This document shows positions 45,720-54,911 of a DNA stretch of 64,000 bases, piece by piece. Source of the stretch: Pleomorphomonas diazotrophica (GTDB lineage: Bacteria > Pseudomonadota > Alphaproteobacteria > Rhizobiales > Pleomorphomonadaceae); assembly GCF_002844595.1 (NCBI RefSeq), contig NZ_PJNW01000002.1, forward strand, positions 682,001 to 746,000, read 5' to 3'. The position numbers and the translations under genes were made by a program. Numbering within the stretch: the stretch's first letter is position 1; the number at the start of each line of letters is the position of its first letter. A model generated the notes under the pieces. The model was not told where the DNA came from. It was given only the letters and a program-made list of their open reading frames with translations, and did no database searches.

Positions 45720-48176
45720 TCAGAAAATCGGCTCGACGCCCCAGACGTCCTTGGAATAGCCGCGAATGGTGCGGTCGGACGAGAACCAGCCCACCTTGGT
45801 GGTGTTGAGGATGGATCGCTCCGTCCAGCGGTTCTTGTCACGATAGTCCAGATCGACGGTGCGCTGGGTCTGGAAGTAGGACTGGAAGTCGGCGGTCACC
45901 AGGAACCAGTCGGTGTGCCAGAGCCGGTCGGCTACCTCGTTGAAGCGGCCATGATCGTCCGGCGAGAAGGTGCCGTTGACCATGGCGTCGATGGCACCCT
46001 TCAGGGTCGGGTCGCTGTCGATGGTGGCGTTGGGATTGTAGCCGCGCTGGCGCAGGCCGGCGACGTCGTCGGCGGTCAGGCCGAAGATGTAGATGTTGTC
46101 CGGGCCGACCCGCTCGGCGATCTCGACGTTGGCGCCGTCGAGCGTGCCGATGGTCAGCGCGCCGTTGAGCGCCAGCTTCATGTTGCCGGTGCCGGAGGCT
46201 TCCATGCCGGCCGTCGAGATTTGCTCGGAAAGATCGGCAGCCGGGATGATCACCTCGGCCAGCGACACGTTGTAATTCGGCAGTACCGCCACCTTCAGCC
46301 GGTCGCCGATGATCGGGTCGTTGTTGACGACGCGTGCGACATCGTTGGCCAGCTTGATGATGCGCTTGGCGATCTGGTAGCCGGGCGCAGCCTTGCCGCC
46401 GAAGATCTTGACGCGCGGCGTCCATTCGGCGCCAGGGCCGCGGCGGATCGCCTGATAGAGGGCGATCGTCTCCAGGATGTTGAGGAGCTGGCGCTTGTAC
46501 TCGTGCATGCGCTTGATCTGCACATCGAACAGCGCCGACGGGTCGACGCGCAGGCCGATGCGCCGCTCGATCTCGGCGGCGAGCCGTACCTTGTTGGCCT
46601 TCTTGGCGGCCGCGAACTTCTCGCGGAAGCTGGCGTCGGTGGCGAACTTGGCCGCTTCCTCGATCCGTTCGAGGTTGTCGACCCAGCCGTCGCCGATCGC
46701 TTCCAGCAGCAGGGCGCGGAGACCGGGATTGCACTCGTAGAGCCAGCGGCGCGGCGTGATGCCGTTGGTTTCGTTGACGATCCGGTCGGGATAGAGGACG
46801 TGGTAATCCTTGAACACCGTCTGCTTCATCAGCTCGGTGTGCAGCGCCGACACGCCATTCACCCGCCGCGAGCCCACGAAGGCGAGGCTGCCCATCTTGA
46901 TCTCGCTGCCCCACTCGATGATGCGAATAGCGTCGAGTGATACCGGCAGATTGCGCCCCTGCACCTCGGCGAGGTGGTGGTAGTCGATCCACTCGATAAT
47001 CTGCATGTGGCGCGGCAGCACCTTGCGGAACAGGTTGGTGTTCCAGCGCTCGAGAGCCTCCGGCATCAGCGTGTGATTGGTATAGCTGAGGCACTGGCGG
47101 GTGATCTCGAAGGCTTCCGGGAAGGTCAGCCGGTAGTCGTCGGCAAGAATGCGCATCAGCTCGGCGACAGCGATCGCCGGATGCGTATCGTTCATCTGGA
47201 TCGCCACCTGATCCGGCAACTTACGGATGTCATCGTTGTCTTCGAGGTAACGACGAATGATGTCCTGCAGCGAGGCGGAGGTGAAGAAATACTCCTGCTT
47301 CAGGCGCAGTTCCTTGCCCTCGGCCGTCGTGTCATCGGGATAGAGCACGCGGGAGATGGTTTCGGCGCGGATGGTCTTCTCGGCGGCCGACATGTAGTCG
47401 CCGTGGTTGAAACGGCCGAGGTCGAGCACCTCGACCGGGCGCGACGCCCAGAGGCGCAGCGTGTTGACGTGGCGCCCTCTCCAGCCGGCGATCGGCGTGT
47501 CGTAGGCGACCGCCTTCACCGTCTCGTCGGCGCGCCAGTAGGTGGCGCCGTGACCGTCGAAGGAGATCTGGCCGCCGAACTTGACGAGATAGGCCATCTC
47601 GGCGCGCTCGAACTCCCAGGCGCGTCCGGACACCAGCCAGTCCTCGGGCTCTTCCACCTGCCAGCCGTCATGGAACCGCTGACGGAACAGGCCATGGTCA
47701 TAGCGGATGCCGTAGCCGTGGGCGGGAATGCCCAGCGTTGACATGGAATCGAGGAAGCAGGCGGCGAGGCGGCCGAGGCCGCCATTGCCGAGGGCGGCGT
47801 CGCTCTCCTGCTCGAGTTGGGCCTGATAGTCGATGCCGAGTTCGGCGCAAGCGCTGCGCACCTGGGATTCGATGCCGAGGTTGCAGACTGCATCATTGAG
47901 CAGGCGGCCGATCAGGAACTCCATGGACAGATAGTAGACGTGCTTCTTCTGACCAGCGTGCGAGGCCTTGGTGGACTCGAACCAGCGCTCCACCACCTGG
48001 TCGCGCACGGCGAGGGACAAAGCCATGCTCCAATCCTTGGCCGTCGCCCGGGAGGGGTCCTTGCCGACGGCATAGGCCAGCTTGGCGCGGACGGCATCCC
48101 TGAAGGCTGCGGCCGTGAGTGTGCGCGGCTGCCCGGCGGAGCCGGCGGCCTCTTCGATCATGGAAGTATCGTTCAT
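45720..48176 (-). CDS. glgP: Glycogen/maltodextrin phosphorylase
   Basis: An 818-residue GT35 phosphorylase releasing glucose-1-phosphate from glycogen. Features: YYLSMEFLIGR near the N-terminus, ALGNGGLGRLAACFLDS, and the pyridoxal-phosphate lysine in EASGTGNMKLALNG. ATG 48176 with AGGGA upstream is taken as start; the long upstream extension in the same frame is not family-like. The other glg genes are absent from the window. Confidence 0.95.
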   Translation of the reverse strand: MNDTSMIEEAAGSAGQPRTLTAAAFRDAVRAKLAYAVGKDPSRATAKDWSMALSLAVRDQVVERWFESTKASHAGQKKHVYYLSMEFLIGRLLNDAVCNLGIESQVRSACAELGIDYQAQLEQESDAALGNGGLGRLAACFLDSMSTLGIPAHGYGIRYDHGLFRQRFHDGWQVEEPEDWLVSGRAWEFERAEMAYLVKFGGQISFDGHGATYWRADETVKAVAYDTPIAGWRGRHVNTLRLWASRPVEVLDLGRFNHGDYMSAAEKTIRAETISRVLYPDDTTAEGKELRLKQEYFFTSASLQDIIRRYLEDNDDIRKLPDQVAIQMNDTHPAIAVAELMRILADDYRLTFPEAFEITRQCLSYTNHTLMPEALERWNTNLFRKVLPRHMQIIEWIDYHHLAEVQGRNLPVSLDAIRIIEWGSEIKMGSLAFVGSRRVNGVSALHTELMKQTVFKDYHVLYPDRIVNETNGITPRRWLYECNPGLRALLLEAIGDGWVDNLERIEEAAKFATDASFREKFAAAKKANKVRLAAEIERRIGLRVDPSALFDVQIKRMHEYKRQLLNILETIALYQAIRRGPGAEWTPRVKIFGGKAAPGYQIAKRIIKLANDVARVVNNDPIIGDRLKVAVLPNYNVSLAEVIIPAADLSEQISTAGMEASGTGNMKLALNGALTIGTLDGANVEIAERVGPDNIYIFGLTADDVAGLRQRGYNPNATIDSDPTLKGAIDAMVNGTFSPDDHGRFNEVADRLWHTDWFLVTADFQSYFQTQRTVDLDYRDKNRWTERSILNTTKVGWFSSDRTIRGYSKDVWGVEPIF

Positions 48177-48368
48177 CGGTGGTCCCTGCGGTTTCGATCG
48201 ATTGTCGCCGATGATGGTTACGAGGTGGTGACCGATTTCTTCGGCATCACCGTAACGCCAAGTACCGCCACCAGATAATCGTCGCCAAGACTGTGCGGCC
48301 AAGGGCCGCCGCCTCTTGGCCGGACACTGGCGGGCACTGCTGCCCCTGTCTAGATCTGAGGGACCACA

Positions 48369-48386
48369 CTCGCGAAAAAACGCGAG
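48369..48386. promoter_or_regulatory. Palindrome in the glgP leader
   Basis: CTCGCG-AAAAAA-CGCGAG is a perfect six-base-arm palindrome, 193 bases upstream of the glgP start on its leader side. Nothing else definite is seen in 48177-48460. It could be an operator or a leader hairpin. Confidence 0.3.
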
Positions 48387-48460
48387 GAAAGGCCAAATAC
48401 CTAGTCTATTTTTGCATATCTCGCCCACACTAATGGCCAAGACATGCGTATAGTGCAGAT

Positions 48461-49381
48461 CTACATGTCCTCGGTCACGCCGAGATCCTCGGCGGACAGC
48501 CAGAATACCTCACCTTCGGACTCAGCGGTATCCAGCCAGACAAAGGGAAGGTCGGGGTAGATCATCTCAAGGATCTCGCGATCGCTGCCGACCTCGCAGA
48601 GGAGGCCGCCGCCCGGATTGAGATGGTCCGGCGCCGCCTCGATGATGCGCCTGACGATGTCGAGGCCATCGAGGCCGCCGGCGAGTGCCATCTCGGGTTC
48701 ATGGCGGTACTCGTCGGGCAACTCGGCCATCGCCTCGTCATCGACATAGGGTGGGTTGGTGATGATGAGGTCGTAGCGCCGGCCTTCCAGCGGGCCGAAG
48801 AGGTCGCCGTGGTGGAGGCCGACCCGGCCGTCGCCGAGCCGGTCGACGTTGATCGCGGCGACGTCCAGCGCGTCCTCGGAGAGATCGACGGCGTCGACAG
48901 CGGCATTGGGAAAGACCATGGCGGCGAGGATGGCAAGGCAGCCGGAACCGGTGCAGATGTCGGCGACCGACAGGATGTCGTCGCGGTCGCGGATCAGCGA
49001 TGCGTCGCCCTCGCCGGAAAAGGCTTCCGAGAACAGCAACTCGCCGATGAACGACCGCGGTACGATGACGCGGGGGTCGACGACGAAGGGCACGCCCTGA
49101 ATGTAGGCTTTGCCGACCAGGTAGGGCGTCGGGACGCGCTCGTCGATGCGGCGGTCGATCCGCTCGACGATAAGCTGGCGCTCGGCGCGCGTGAGCCGGG
49201 CGTCGAGCCAGGGATTGATGTCGTCGATGGGCAGATGCAGCGACTCGAGGATCAGGAACACGGCGTCGTCGATCGCCTCGCTGGTGCCGTGACCGATGCC
49301 GATCTCGGCAGCGCCATAGCGGCTCATGGCATAGCGCAGAAGGTCACGGACGGTAATGAGGTCATCGGCGGTGTCGGTCAC
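48461..49381 (-). CDS. prmB: 50S ribosomal protein L3 glutamine methyltransferase
   Basis: A 306-residue SAM-dependent N5-glutamine methyltransferase. VPRSFIGELL (about 112-121) is the PrmB form of the substrate region; ADICTGSGCLAI is the SAM motif and IITNPPYVDD the catalytic NPPY. It modifies a glutamine of L3 during ribosome assembly. The related release-factor enzyme PrmC lacks the VPRS-type segment seen here. Confidence 0.92.
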   Translation of the reverse strand: MTDTADDLITVRDLLRYAMSRYGAAEIGIGHGTSEAIDDAVFLILESLHLPIDDINPWLDARLTRAERQLIVERIDRRIDERVPTPYLVGKAYIQGVPFVVDPRVIVPRSFIGELLFSEAFSGEGDASLIRDRDDILSVADICTGSGCLAILAAMVFPNAAVDAVDLSEDALDVAAINVDRLGDGRVGLHHGDLFGPLEGRRYDLIITNPPYVDDEAMAELPDEYRHEPEMALAGGLDGLDIVRRIIEAAPDHLNPGGGLLCEVGSDREILEMIYPDLPFVWLDTAESEGEVFWLSAEDLGVTEDM

Positions 49382-49510
49382 GGCAGCATTCCGGAAAATG
49401 AGGGCGCGGCTGCTATCGCACGGCGCAGGCAGCGCTGCAATGCGCCACGACGATCTGGCACGGAACTCGCTCGAAAACTCGACGTGATTTAGCTGTAGAG
49501 AATGTTGGGG

Positions 49511-49585
49511 TGGTACGGCCTACGGGAATCGAACCCGTCTCTCCAGCGTGAAAGGCTAGTGTCCTAACCGATAGACGAAGGCCGC
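49511..49585 (-). tRNA. tRNA-Glu (anticodon UUC)
   Basis: On the minus strand a 75-base cloverleaf runs from GCGGCCTTCGTC to GGCCGTACCA. The acceptor arm GCGGCCT/AGGCCGT pairs with one G-U, the D-arm holds TCTATCGGTTAGGAC, the anticodon loop CTTTCAC sits in CTAGC/GCTGG, and the T-arm is ACGGGTTCGATTCCCGT. CCA is encoded. The TTC anticodon reads Glu codons. Confidence 0.96.
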
Positions 49586-49689
49586 CCAACGAGGGGGGCT
49601 TATAGTGAGCTTCGGCCGGTTGGGCAAGAGCCAATCGGTATTTGTGGCGGCTTTTTTACAGCTTCGTCTATGCGCTTGAATGACAAGCA

Positions 49690-50829
49690 TTATCCGCGCC
49701 CGCGACAGGACCAGCGCCATTCGCGCCGCCGCCCGGTATCCACATGGATCGACTTGGTGTGGCAGTAGAGGCCAAGGCCGCCGCGCGAGGGGTGGCTGTA
49801 GAAGTAGCGGGCGAGCTCGTCGCGCGCGATGCCGGGCATATAGAGATCGACGGCATTGCAATAAAGGTGCTGTGAATGCAGCGCACCGCGGACACGCCTG
49901 TTGTGGGATGGCGACCGATAGCCTGAGGTAACCACCACCTTGCGGCTGAAGTGGTGCTCTGCGTCGCGGATCATGCCGAGCAGCGCCGGTTTGACGCAGG
50001 ACACGTTGATCGCCGAGTGGGCGAGCAGCAACCCGTTGGCGGCCTGGACCACCTCGCGCGGCAGACCCGGGACATAGTGGGCGTAGGGCTGGACCTCGCC
50101 ATCGAACAGGCCGCGCGGGTCGCCATCGGGGCCGCGCGAGGCAAGAATGAGGTTGCCCTGCCATGCCACACCCGGCAGGCCCTCGAACAGGTCTTGCGGC
50201 CGTTCGGGACGGGAGGTGTAGACGTTGACGAAATCGTGCTCCAGGCCGTCATCCACGGGTGGCTTGGGCACGGCGATCTTGTCGGGATCGGCTTCGTTCT
50301 CACCGGCCAGTTCGGCTTCGGAAATCTCTTCGTTCTCCTCGGGTGGCGGAGCGGTCGGGTCGGCTGCGGGTAGGGCCGTGGGGTCAACACTGGCTACTGC
50401 CGTTTCTGGAGCTGCCGCTGAAGGCGCAGCCGGCTCGGTACCGGCTGGCTGTTCGGAAGATGTCGCCGTGGCGGCTTCGGCAGGCTGCGAGAGCGTTGGC
50501 GCGTCGGCGGCCTCGGACGCCCCGAACAGCGAGGCAAAGAGACCCGTTGCTTTCGGCTTTTCGGCCGGAGCCACCGCGACAACCATGGGTACCGGCGGCG
50601 TGTTTCCGACCATGGGCTTGGCCGCCTCTTCATCAGGTGGAGCCTTCGGTGCGTCGGCCAGTTTGGCACCGGTGTCTTCGGCGACCGCGCCTTTGTGAGC
50701 CTCGGCCGTCGCCTTGATCTCCGCGATCTCCACCGGGGTGAGTGGCTTGAAGTCGGAGCTGTCCAGCACCGCGCCGCAGCCGGCCAGGGCGAAGGTCGCC
50801 AGCGCGAGCACTCCCGGCCGCAGCGTCAT
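49690..50829 (-). CDS. Lipoprotein with DUF882/M15-like peptidase domain
   Basis: A 379-residue lipoprotein; the lipobox LAGC puts the lipidated Cys at residue 18. An Ala/Pro/Glu-rich linker spans about 60-195. The C-terminal domain (about 200-370) resembles YcbK/peptidase M15: SGYRSPSHN, then SQHLYCNAVD and IHVD. In the usual S-x-H-x-x-G-x-A-x-D motif the Gly is Cys324, while Ser319, His321, Asp328 and His362 are kept. It is probably a cell-wall murein-related enzyme. ATG 50829 is used rather than an upstream start that would hide the signal. Confidence 0.85.
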   Translation of the reverse strand: MTLRPGVLALATFALAGCGAVLDSSDFKPLTPVEIAEIKATAEAHKGAVAEDTGAKLADAPKAPPDEEAAKPMVGNTPPVPMVVAVAPAEKPKATGLFASLFGASEAADAPTLSQPAEAATATSSEQPAGTEPAAPSAAAPETAVASVDPTALPAADPTAPPPEENEEISEAELAGENEADPDKIAVPKPPVDDGLEHDFVNVYTSRPERPQDLFEGLPGVAWQGNLILASRGPDGDPRGLFDGEVQPYAHYVPGLPREVVQAANGLLLAHSAINVSCVKPALLGMIRDAEHHFSRKVVVTSGYRSPSHNRRVRGALHSQHLYCNAVDLYMPGIARDELARYFYSHPSRGGLGLYCHTKSIHVDTGRRREWRWSCRGRG

Positions 50830-50871
50830 GGATGCCCATCCTTTCCGATCAGCCGCCACATCCCTAGCTCC

Positions 50872-51312
50872 TCACCATTTGCCGGTATTCGGCATAGAGG
50901 CCCAGGGTTCGGCCGGCGGCAGGGCATCGCCTTTCTGCAGCAGTTCGATGGAAATGTTATCCGGCGACCGGATGAAGGCCATGCGACCGTCGCGCGGCGG
51001 CCGATTGATGGTGACGCCACCCTTCATCAGACGGTCGCAGGTGGCGTAGATGTCGTCCACCTCGTAGGCCAGATGGCCGAAGTTGCGGCCTTCGCCATAG
51101 ACCTCCGGATCCCAGTTATAGGTGAGCTCGACAAGCGGCGCGCTGTGTGCCCGACCAGCTTCGACGTCATCGGAGGACGCCAGGAAGATCAGCGTGAAGC
51201 GGCCGGCCTCGTTCTCGGTCCGCCGGATTTCGGTCATGCCGAGCAGGTCGCGGAAGAAGGCGAGCGACGCATCGACGTCGGTGACCCGCACCATGGTGTG
51301 GAGATAGCGCAT
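50872..51312 (-). CDS. gloA: Lactoylglutathione lyase (glyoxalase I)
   Basis: A 146-residue glyoxalase I. All four metal ligands of the bacterial nickel enzyme are seen: His5 (RYLHTMVRV), Glu62 (VELTYNW), His80 (FGHLAYEV) and Glu123 (ISIELLQK). It isomerises the methylglyoxal-glutathione adduct. ATG 51312 gives the standard N-terminus. It lies 42 bases upstream of the lipoprotein gene on the same strand. Confidence 0.95.
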   Translation of the reverse strand: MRYLHTMVRVTDVDASLAFFRDLLGMTEIRRTENEAGRFTLIFLASSDDVEAGRAHSAPLVELTYNWDPEVYGEGRNFGHLAYEVDDIYATCDRLMKGGVTINRPPRDGRMAFIRSPDNISIELLQKGDALPPAEPWASMPNTGKW

Positions 51313-51516
51313 GTACCTTTTCCTCCCGCTCAGGCCGGTAGTCGGCTGGCTTTTGTTTCGGTTCGGCCGGGTAGTTATCCCCGGTCGAGCGACAGATGCA
51401 AGACTTGGCAGCTTTCCGGGCATCAGGCCGGCAAACGCATGAGCGCGAGCCATTCGCCCGATGCGGCGACAATGTCGGCCAGATCGCGAACCAGCCGCGA
51501 GAAACGCGCTCAAAAC

Positions 51517-51534
51517 CGTTAACAGCGGTTAACG
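51517..51534. promoter_or_regulatory. Perfect palindrome between gloA and the cold-shock gene
   Basis: CGTTAAC-AGCG-GTTAACG has perfect seven-base arms. A second hairpin GGAAGG-GTAG-CCTTCC (51545-51560) follows. Both lie in the 333-base divergent gap, which has no supported gene. Candidate operator for either neighbour. Confidence 0.4.
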
Positions 51535-51645
51535 AGGGGCTTGCGGAAGGGTAGCCTTCCGGTGGTATTTTAACAGAAGAATCACGAATAGTCGGTGCGC
51601 GGAGTCATCCGCGCTTCTTGTAAGTGCGATCGTGGAGACTGGCTC

Positions 51646-52221
51646 ATGGCCAAGGCTCAATTTGTGTCGGAAGACAACAACGTCGACGAAGACGTCGGCG
51701 TGGAAGTCATTGAGGTCGCAGGCGTCATCAAATGGTTCGACGTTGCGAAGGGATTTGGCTTCGTCGTGCCGGATGAAGCGGGCCTGCCGGATGTGCTGCT
51801 CCACGTTACCTGCCTTCGACGCGACGGCTTCCAGACCGCCTACGAGGGATCGCGCGTCGTTTGCGAGGCCGTGCGCCGGCAGAAGGGACTGCAGGCCATG
51901 CGGGTGCTGTCGATGGATGAATCGACGGCTGTTCATCCCTCGCAATTGCCGCCTTCGCGCACCCACGTTCAGGTCACGCCTTCGAGCGGTCTCGAACAGG
52001 TCGAGGTGAAGTGGTTCAACCGTGTTCGCGGGTTCGGCTTCCTCACGCGCGGCGACGGGACCGAGGATATCTTCGTCCACATGGAAACACTTCGCCGCTT
52101 CGGCATCACCGAGCTCCGTCCGGGCCAGCGCGTGCTGGTGCGCTATGGTGATGGGCCGAAAGGCAAGATGGTTGCGGAAATCCGTCCGGTTCAGCCCGGC
52201 GGCATACCTTCGTCACATTGA
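51646..52221 (+). CDS. Double cold-shock-domain protein
   Basis: A 191-residue protein with two cold-shock domains: one at about 24-90 (GVIKWFDVAKGFGFVVPD ... VLLHVTCL) and one at about 118-185 (VEVKWFNRVRGFGFLTRGDG ... IFVHMETL). Both keep the aromatic RNP1-like KGFGFV/RGFGFL and RNP2-like (L/F)(L/V)H motifs. Two-domain forms of this length are common in alphaproteobacteria. It binds single-stranded RNA or DNA and may act as an RNA chaperone. Confidence 0.92.
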   Translation: MAKAQFVSEDNNVDEDVGVEVIEVAGVIKWFDVAKGFGFVVPDEAGLPDVLLHVTCLRRDGFQTAYEGSRVVCEAVRRQKGLQAMRVLSMDESTAVHPSQLPPSRTHVQVTPSSGLEQVEVKWFNRVRGFGFLTRGDGTEDIFVHMETLRRFGITELRPGQRVLVRYGDGPKGKMVAEIRPVQPGGIPSSH

Positions 52222-52235
52222 TGCCCTAATGGGGC

Positions 52236-52275
52236 GACGCGCGGAGCCGGGGTGGTCCGGCGAGGCGCGTCTTTT
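52236..52275 (+). terminator. Terminator after the cold-shock gene
   Basis: GACGCGC (52236-52242) and GCGCGTC (52265-52271) form the outer stem, with an inner GCCGG/CCGGC stem, and TTTT follows at 52272-52275. Confidence 0.8.
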
Positions 52276-52315
52276 CGTGTGAAAAACGCCGAACAGTCAG
52301 GGATCGAAGGCCAAA

Positions 52316-52831
52316 ATGTCGGAAGTCACCTCGTGGCGCCTCGTAATACGGGCGCTCGCCGCAGGTCTTGTTGCTGCAATCGCGATTCTCTACTTCTTCG
52401 GAAACGGCTCCAACGCCGGTCAGGGCAATAATCCCGTGGGCCCGCGTTCCAGCCTCAGCGTGGAGACGTCCACCGGCGTCTATCCCTTTGAGGTGGAGCT
52501 TGCCGATACCGACGAGAGCCGGTCGCGTGGCTTGATGTTTCGCCGCGAGGTCGAGCCCGGAACAGGCATGCTTTTCGACATGGGCATGACCCGAGACGTC
52601 GCCTTCTGGATGCACAACACATTCGTACCGCTCGACATCGCGTTCATTTCCGATAAGGGCTTGGTCGTCTCTGTGGCTCACGGCGCCAAGCCGCAATCAG
52701 ATGCCCGCATTCCCTCGGGCTCCCCTGTGCGTTTCGTGCTCGAACTCGCAACGCCCGAGGCGAAGCGCATAGGCCTTTCGGCGGGCGATCGAGTTCGCCA
52801 TCCGGCAATCGATGCCGTCGCCGGTCAGTGA
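52316..52831 (+). CDS. DUF192 family membrane-anchored protein
   Basis: A 171-residue protein with one N-terminal membrane segment (about 10-28) and a DUF192 domain (about 48-168): the SRGLMFRREVEPGTGMLFDMG and VAFWMHNTFVPLDIAFI motifs are characteristic. The family has a small beta fold of unknown role. It is separated from the cold-shock gene by a terminator and convergent with the antiporter. Confidence 0.85.
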   Translation: MSEVTSWRLVIRALAAGLVAAIAILYFFGNGSNAGQGNNPVGPRSSLSVETSTGVYPFEVELADTDESRSRGLMFRREVEPGTGMLFDMGMTRDVAFWMHNTFVPLDIAFISDKGLVVSVAHGAKPQSDARIPSGSPVRFVLELATPEAKRIGLSAGDRVRHPAIDAVAGQ

Positions 52832-52855
52832 CGAATCCTTCGAGCTGCACCGACT

Positions 52856-54694
52856 TTATTTTGAGGGCTCGGCCGGCTTTCCTTGGGCCGAAAGCCGAAG
52901 ACGCAGCCGATCGTAGAGACGACGAACCAGTGTCGGCGGCGGCAGCTGCGGTGCCCGCATGGAGAGATCGACGACATCCTCCAACCTGAGGCTGGCCTTG
53001 ATGAGATGGCCGTCCTCGACGACGCGTGCAACGAGCTCGGCGTAGGCGGCCAGCGTCAACCGACTTCCAGCGTGCAGCCGGTTGCCATGGCGGGCCGAGA
53101 AAGCCTCCGCCACGGTTAGGCCGGCGAGGTTTGCGGGCACCTGCATCTCGTAGAAAGTGGCGAGATCGGAAAGCGAGGCATCCGGTGCCACGGCAAACTC
53201 TCCGAAGGCCGTGCGCTTGGCGGCCGCCAACGCTTCCGCCGGCAAAGGCGCGAACAACCTGTCGAGGCGATTGACGCGGTCCTGCGGCGAGATGAAGTAG
53301 GCGTAGTCACCGGCCTTGATCTGGCCGGCCTCGGCGGCGTTCTTGACAGCCCCATCGCGGACTACGAGCACCGGCTTCAGCCAGGCGGGCAGGGAGGCCG
53401 GCCGAAGCGCGGCATAGCTGTCCGGCTTGACGGGATAGCCCACCATCTCGTTGTCGGTCTGGCCCGGCAAGTCGATCTCGACACGGCGAGCGCTGGTCGC
53501 CAAGCGCTTCAGCGCCATGCCGAAGAAACGGGCGGCTGGTGCGATAGTCCATCCTTGGACAAGCAGCGAGATCAGCACCACGAAGAAGGCGACGTTGAAG
53601 TACATCGGCGCATTGGGAACGCCCGCCAATGTCGGAACGGTGGCCAGAAAGATCGAGACCGCACCGCGCAACCCGACCCAGGAGACAAAGTTTATTTCCG
53701 GCGGCGTAAAGCCGAAGGGCTTCAAGCAAACCCAGACGGCGGCCGGCCGGCCGATCACCATCAGAAAGAGGGCGATCGCCAGCCCCTCCGGCGCGTACTC
53801 GATCAGCTTGCTCGGCGTTACAAGCAAGCCCAGTATCAGAAACATGACGATCTGGCACAGCCAGGTTGCGCTTTCCAGGAACTTGCTGATGGCGGGATAG
53901 GCGCGGACACTGCTGTTGCCCACCACCAGACCGGCCACGTAGACGGCAAGGAAGCCCGATCCGTCGAGATAGGAAGTTGCGCCGAACACGCTGACGGTCA
54001 GCGCGATGACGAACAGCGGGTGGAGCCCGCCCGGCAGGGTCAGGCGGTTGAGGGCAACGGTCGCCAATGCTCCGCCAGCGACGCCCATTGCGCCTCCGAG
54101 GATCGCTTGCCGGGCCAGAGAGGTCAGCGTGCCGAAACCCGGCGCCGAATGGGCGATGGCGAGTTCGGTAAGGGCGATGGTGAGAAAGACGGCAACCGGA
54201 TCGTTGGAGCCCGACTCGATCTCCAGTGTCGAGCCGATGCGCGGCCTGAGCTGTAGACCTCCCGTCTTCAAGAGGAAGAAAACCGCCGCCGCGTCGGTCG
54301 AGGCGACGATGGAGCCAAGTAGCAGCCCTTCGATGAGATCGTAGCCGAGCACCAGATAGCCGAACGTGCCGATGAGAATGGCGGTCACCGCCACGCCGGC
54401 GGTTGCCAGCGTGAGCGAGGGGCCCAGCGCCTCGCGCGTCTCGGCGAGGCGCGTCCTTAGACCGCCGTCGAACAGAATGATGGCCAGCGCGCACGAACCG
54501 ATCAGGTAGGTGAGGCGATAGTTGCTGAACTCGATGCCGCCCGGTCCGTCGACACCGGCCAGCATGCCCACCACCAGGAAGACAAGAAGCAGCGGGGTGC
54601 CGAAGCGCGACGCCAGGAGGCTCGAAAGAATGCCGAGGAGGATCAGCGTCGCGCCCAAGGCCAAGACGAGGTTGGCGACCGCGATCTGATGCAT
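52856..54694 (-). CDS. CPA1 cation/proton antiporter with C-terminal RCK_C domain (NhaP2-type)
   Basis: A 612-residue protein. Residues about 1-395 hold 12-13 transmembrane segments, with the ion-site motifs ASTDAAAVF and the NDP of SGSNDPVAV. The C-terminal 200 residues include a TrkA-C/RCK_C domain, as in NhaP2/CvrA-type K+/H+ antiporters. It exchanges potassium or sodium for protons and probably helps in pH and osmotic control. Confidence 0.9.
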   Translation of the reverse strand: MHQIAVANLVLALGATLILLGILSSLLASRFGTPLLLVFLVVGMLAGVDGPGGIEFSNYRLTYLIGSCALAIILFDGGLRTRLAETREALGPSLTLATAGVAVTAILIGTFGYLVLGYDLIEGLLLGSIVASTDAAAVFFLLKTGGLQLRPRIGSTLEIESGSNDPVAVFLTIALTELAIAHSAPGFGTLTSLARQAILGGAMGVAGGALATVALNRLTLPGGLHPLFVIALTVSVFGATSYLDGSGFLAVYVAGLVVGNSSVRAYPAISKFLESATWLCQIVMFLILGLLVTPSKLIEYAPEGLAIALFLMVIGRPAAVWVCLKPFGFTPPEINFVSWVGLRGAVSIFLATVPTLAGVPNAPMYFNVAFFVVLISLLVQGWTIAPAARFFGMALKRLATSARRVEIDLPGQTDNEMVGYPVKPDSYAALRPASLPAWLKPVLVVRDGAVKNAAEAGQIKAGDYAYFISPQDRVNRLDRLFAPLPAEALAAAKRTAFGEFAVAPDASLSDLATFYEMQVPANLAGLTVAEAFSARHGNRLHAGSRLTLAAYAELVARVVEDGHLIKASLRLEDVVDLSMRAPQLPPPTLVRRLYDRLRLRLSAQGKPAEPSK

Positions 54695-54911
54695 ACGAGC
54701 CTCGGATGGTTCAGGAATCTAGGATGACATGCTTCCACATTGGGGCGGCTTTGGGAACCGGTTCATGACGATCAACCGTTTTTTGCCGCGTTGCGCGGCT
54801 CGGTTCCAACAGGGGCATGGTTGCGCAAGTGTGATGCCCAGACCGGCCTTTCCGTGATAAGAGGCGCGCGTGTCCCTCGGCAGAGGGTTTTCTCGGTGCG
54901 GATTTCGATGC

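Noticed and set aside
45708-46940. 410-codon open frame on the plus strand
   Set aside because: Antisense to glgP; no domain, and it crosses the terminator region.
49511-49585. tRNA-Glu as the attachment site of an integrated element
   Set aside because: No integrase, no partial repeat of the tRNA 3' end and no change in gene character nearby; the flanking genes are ordinary chromosomal ones.
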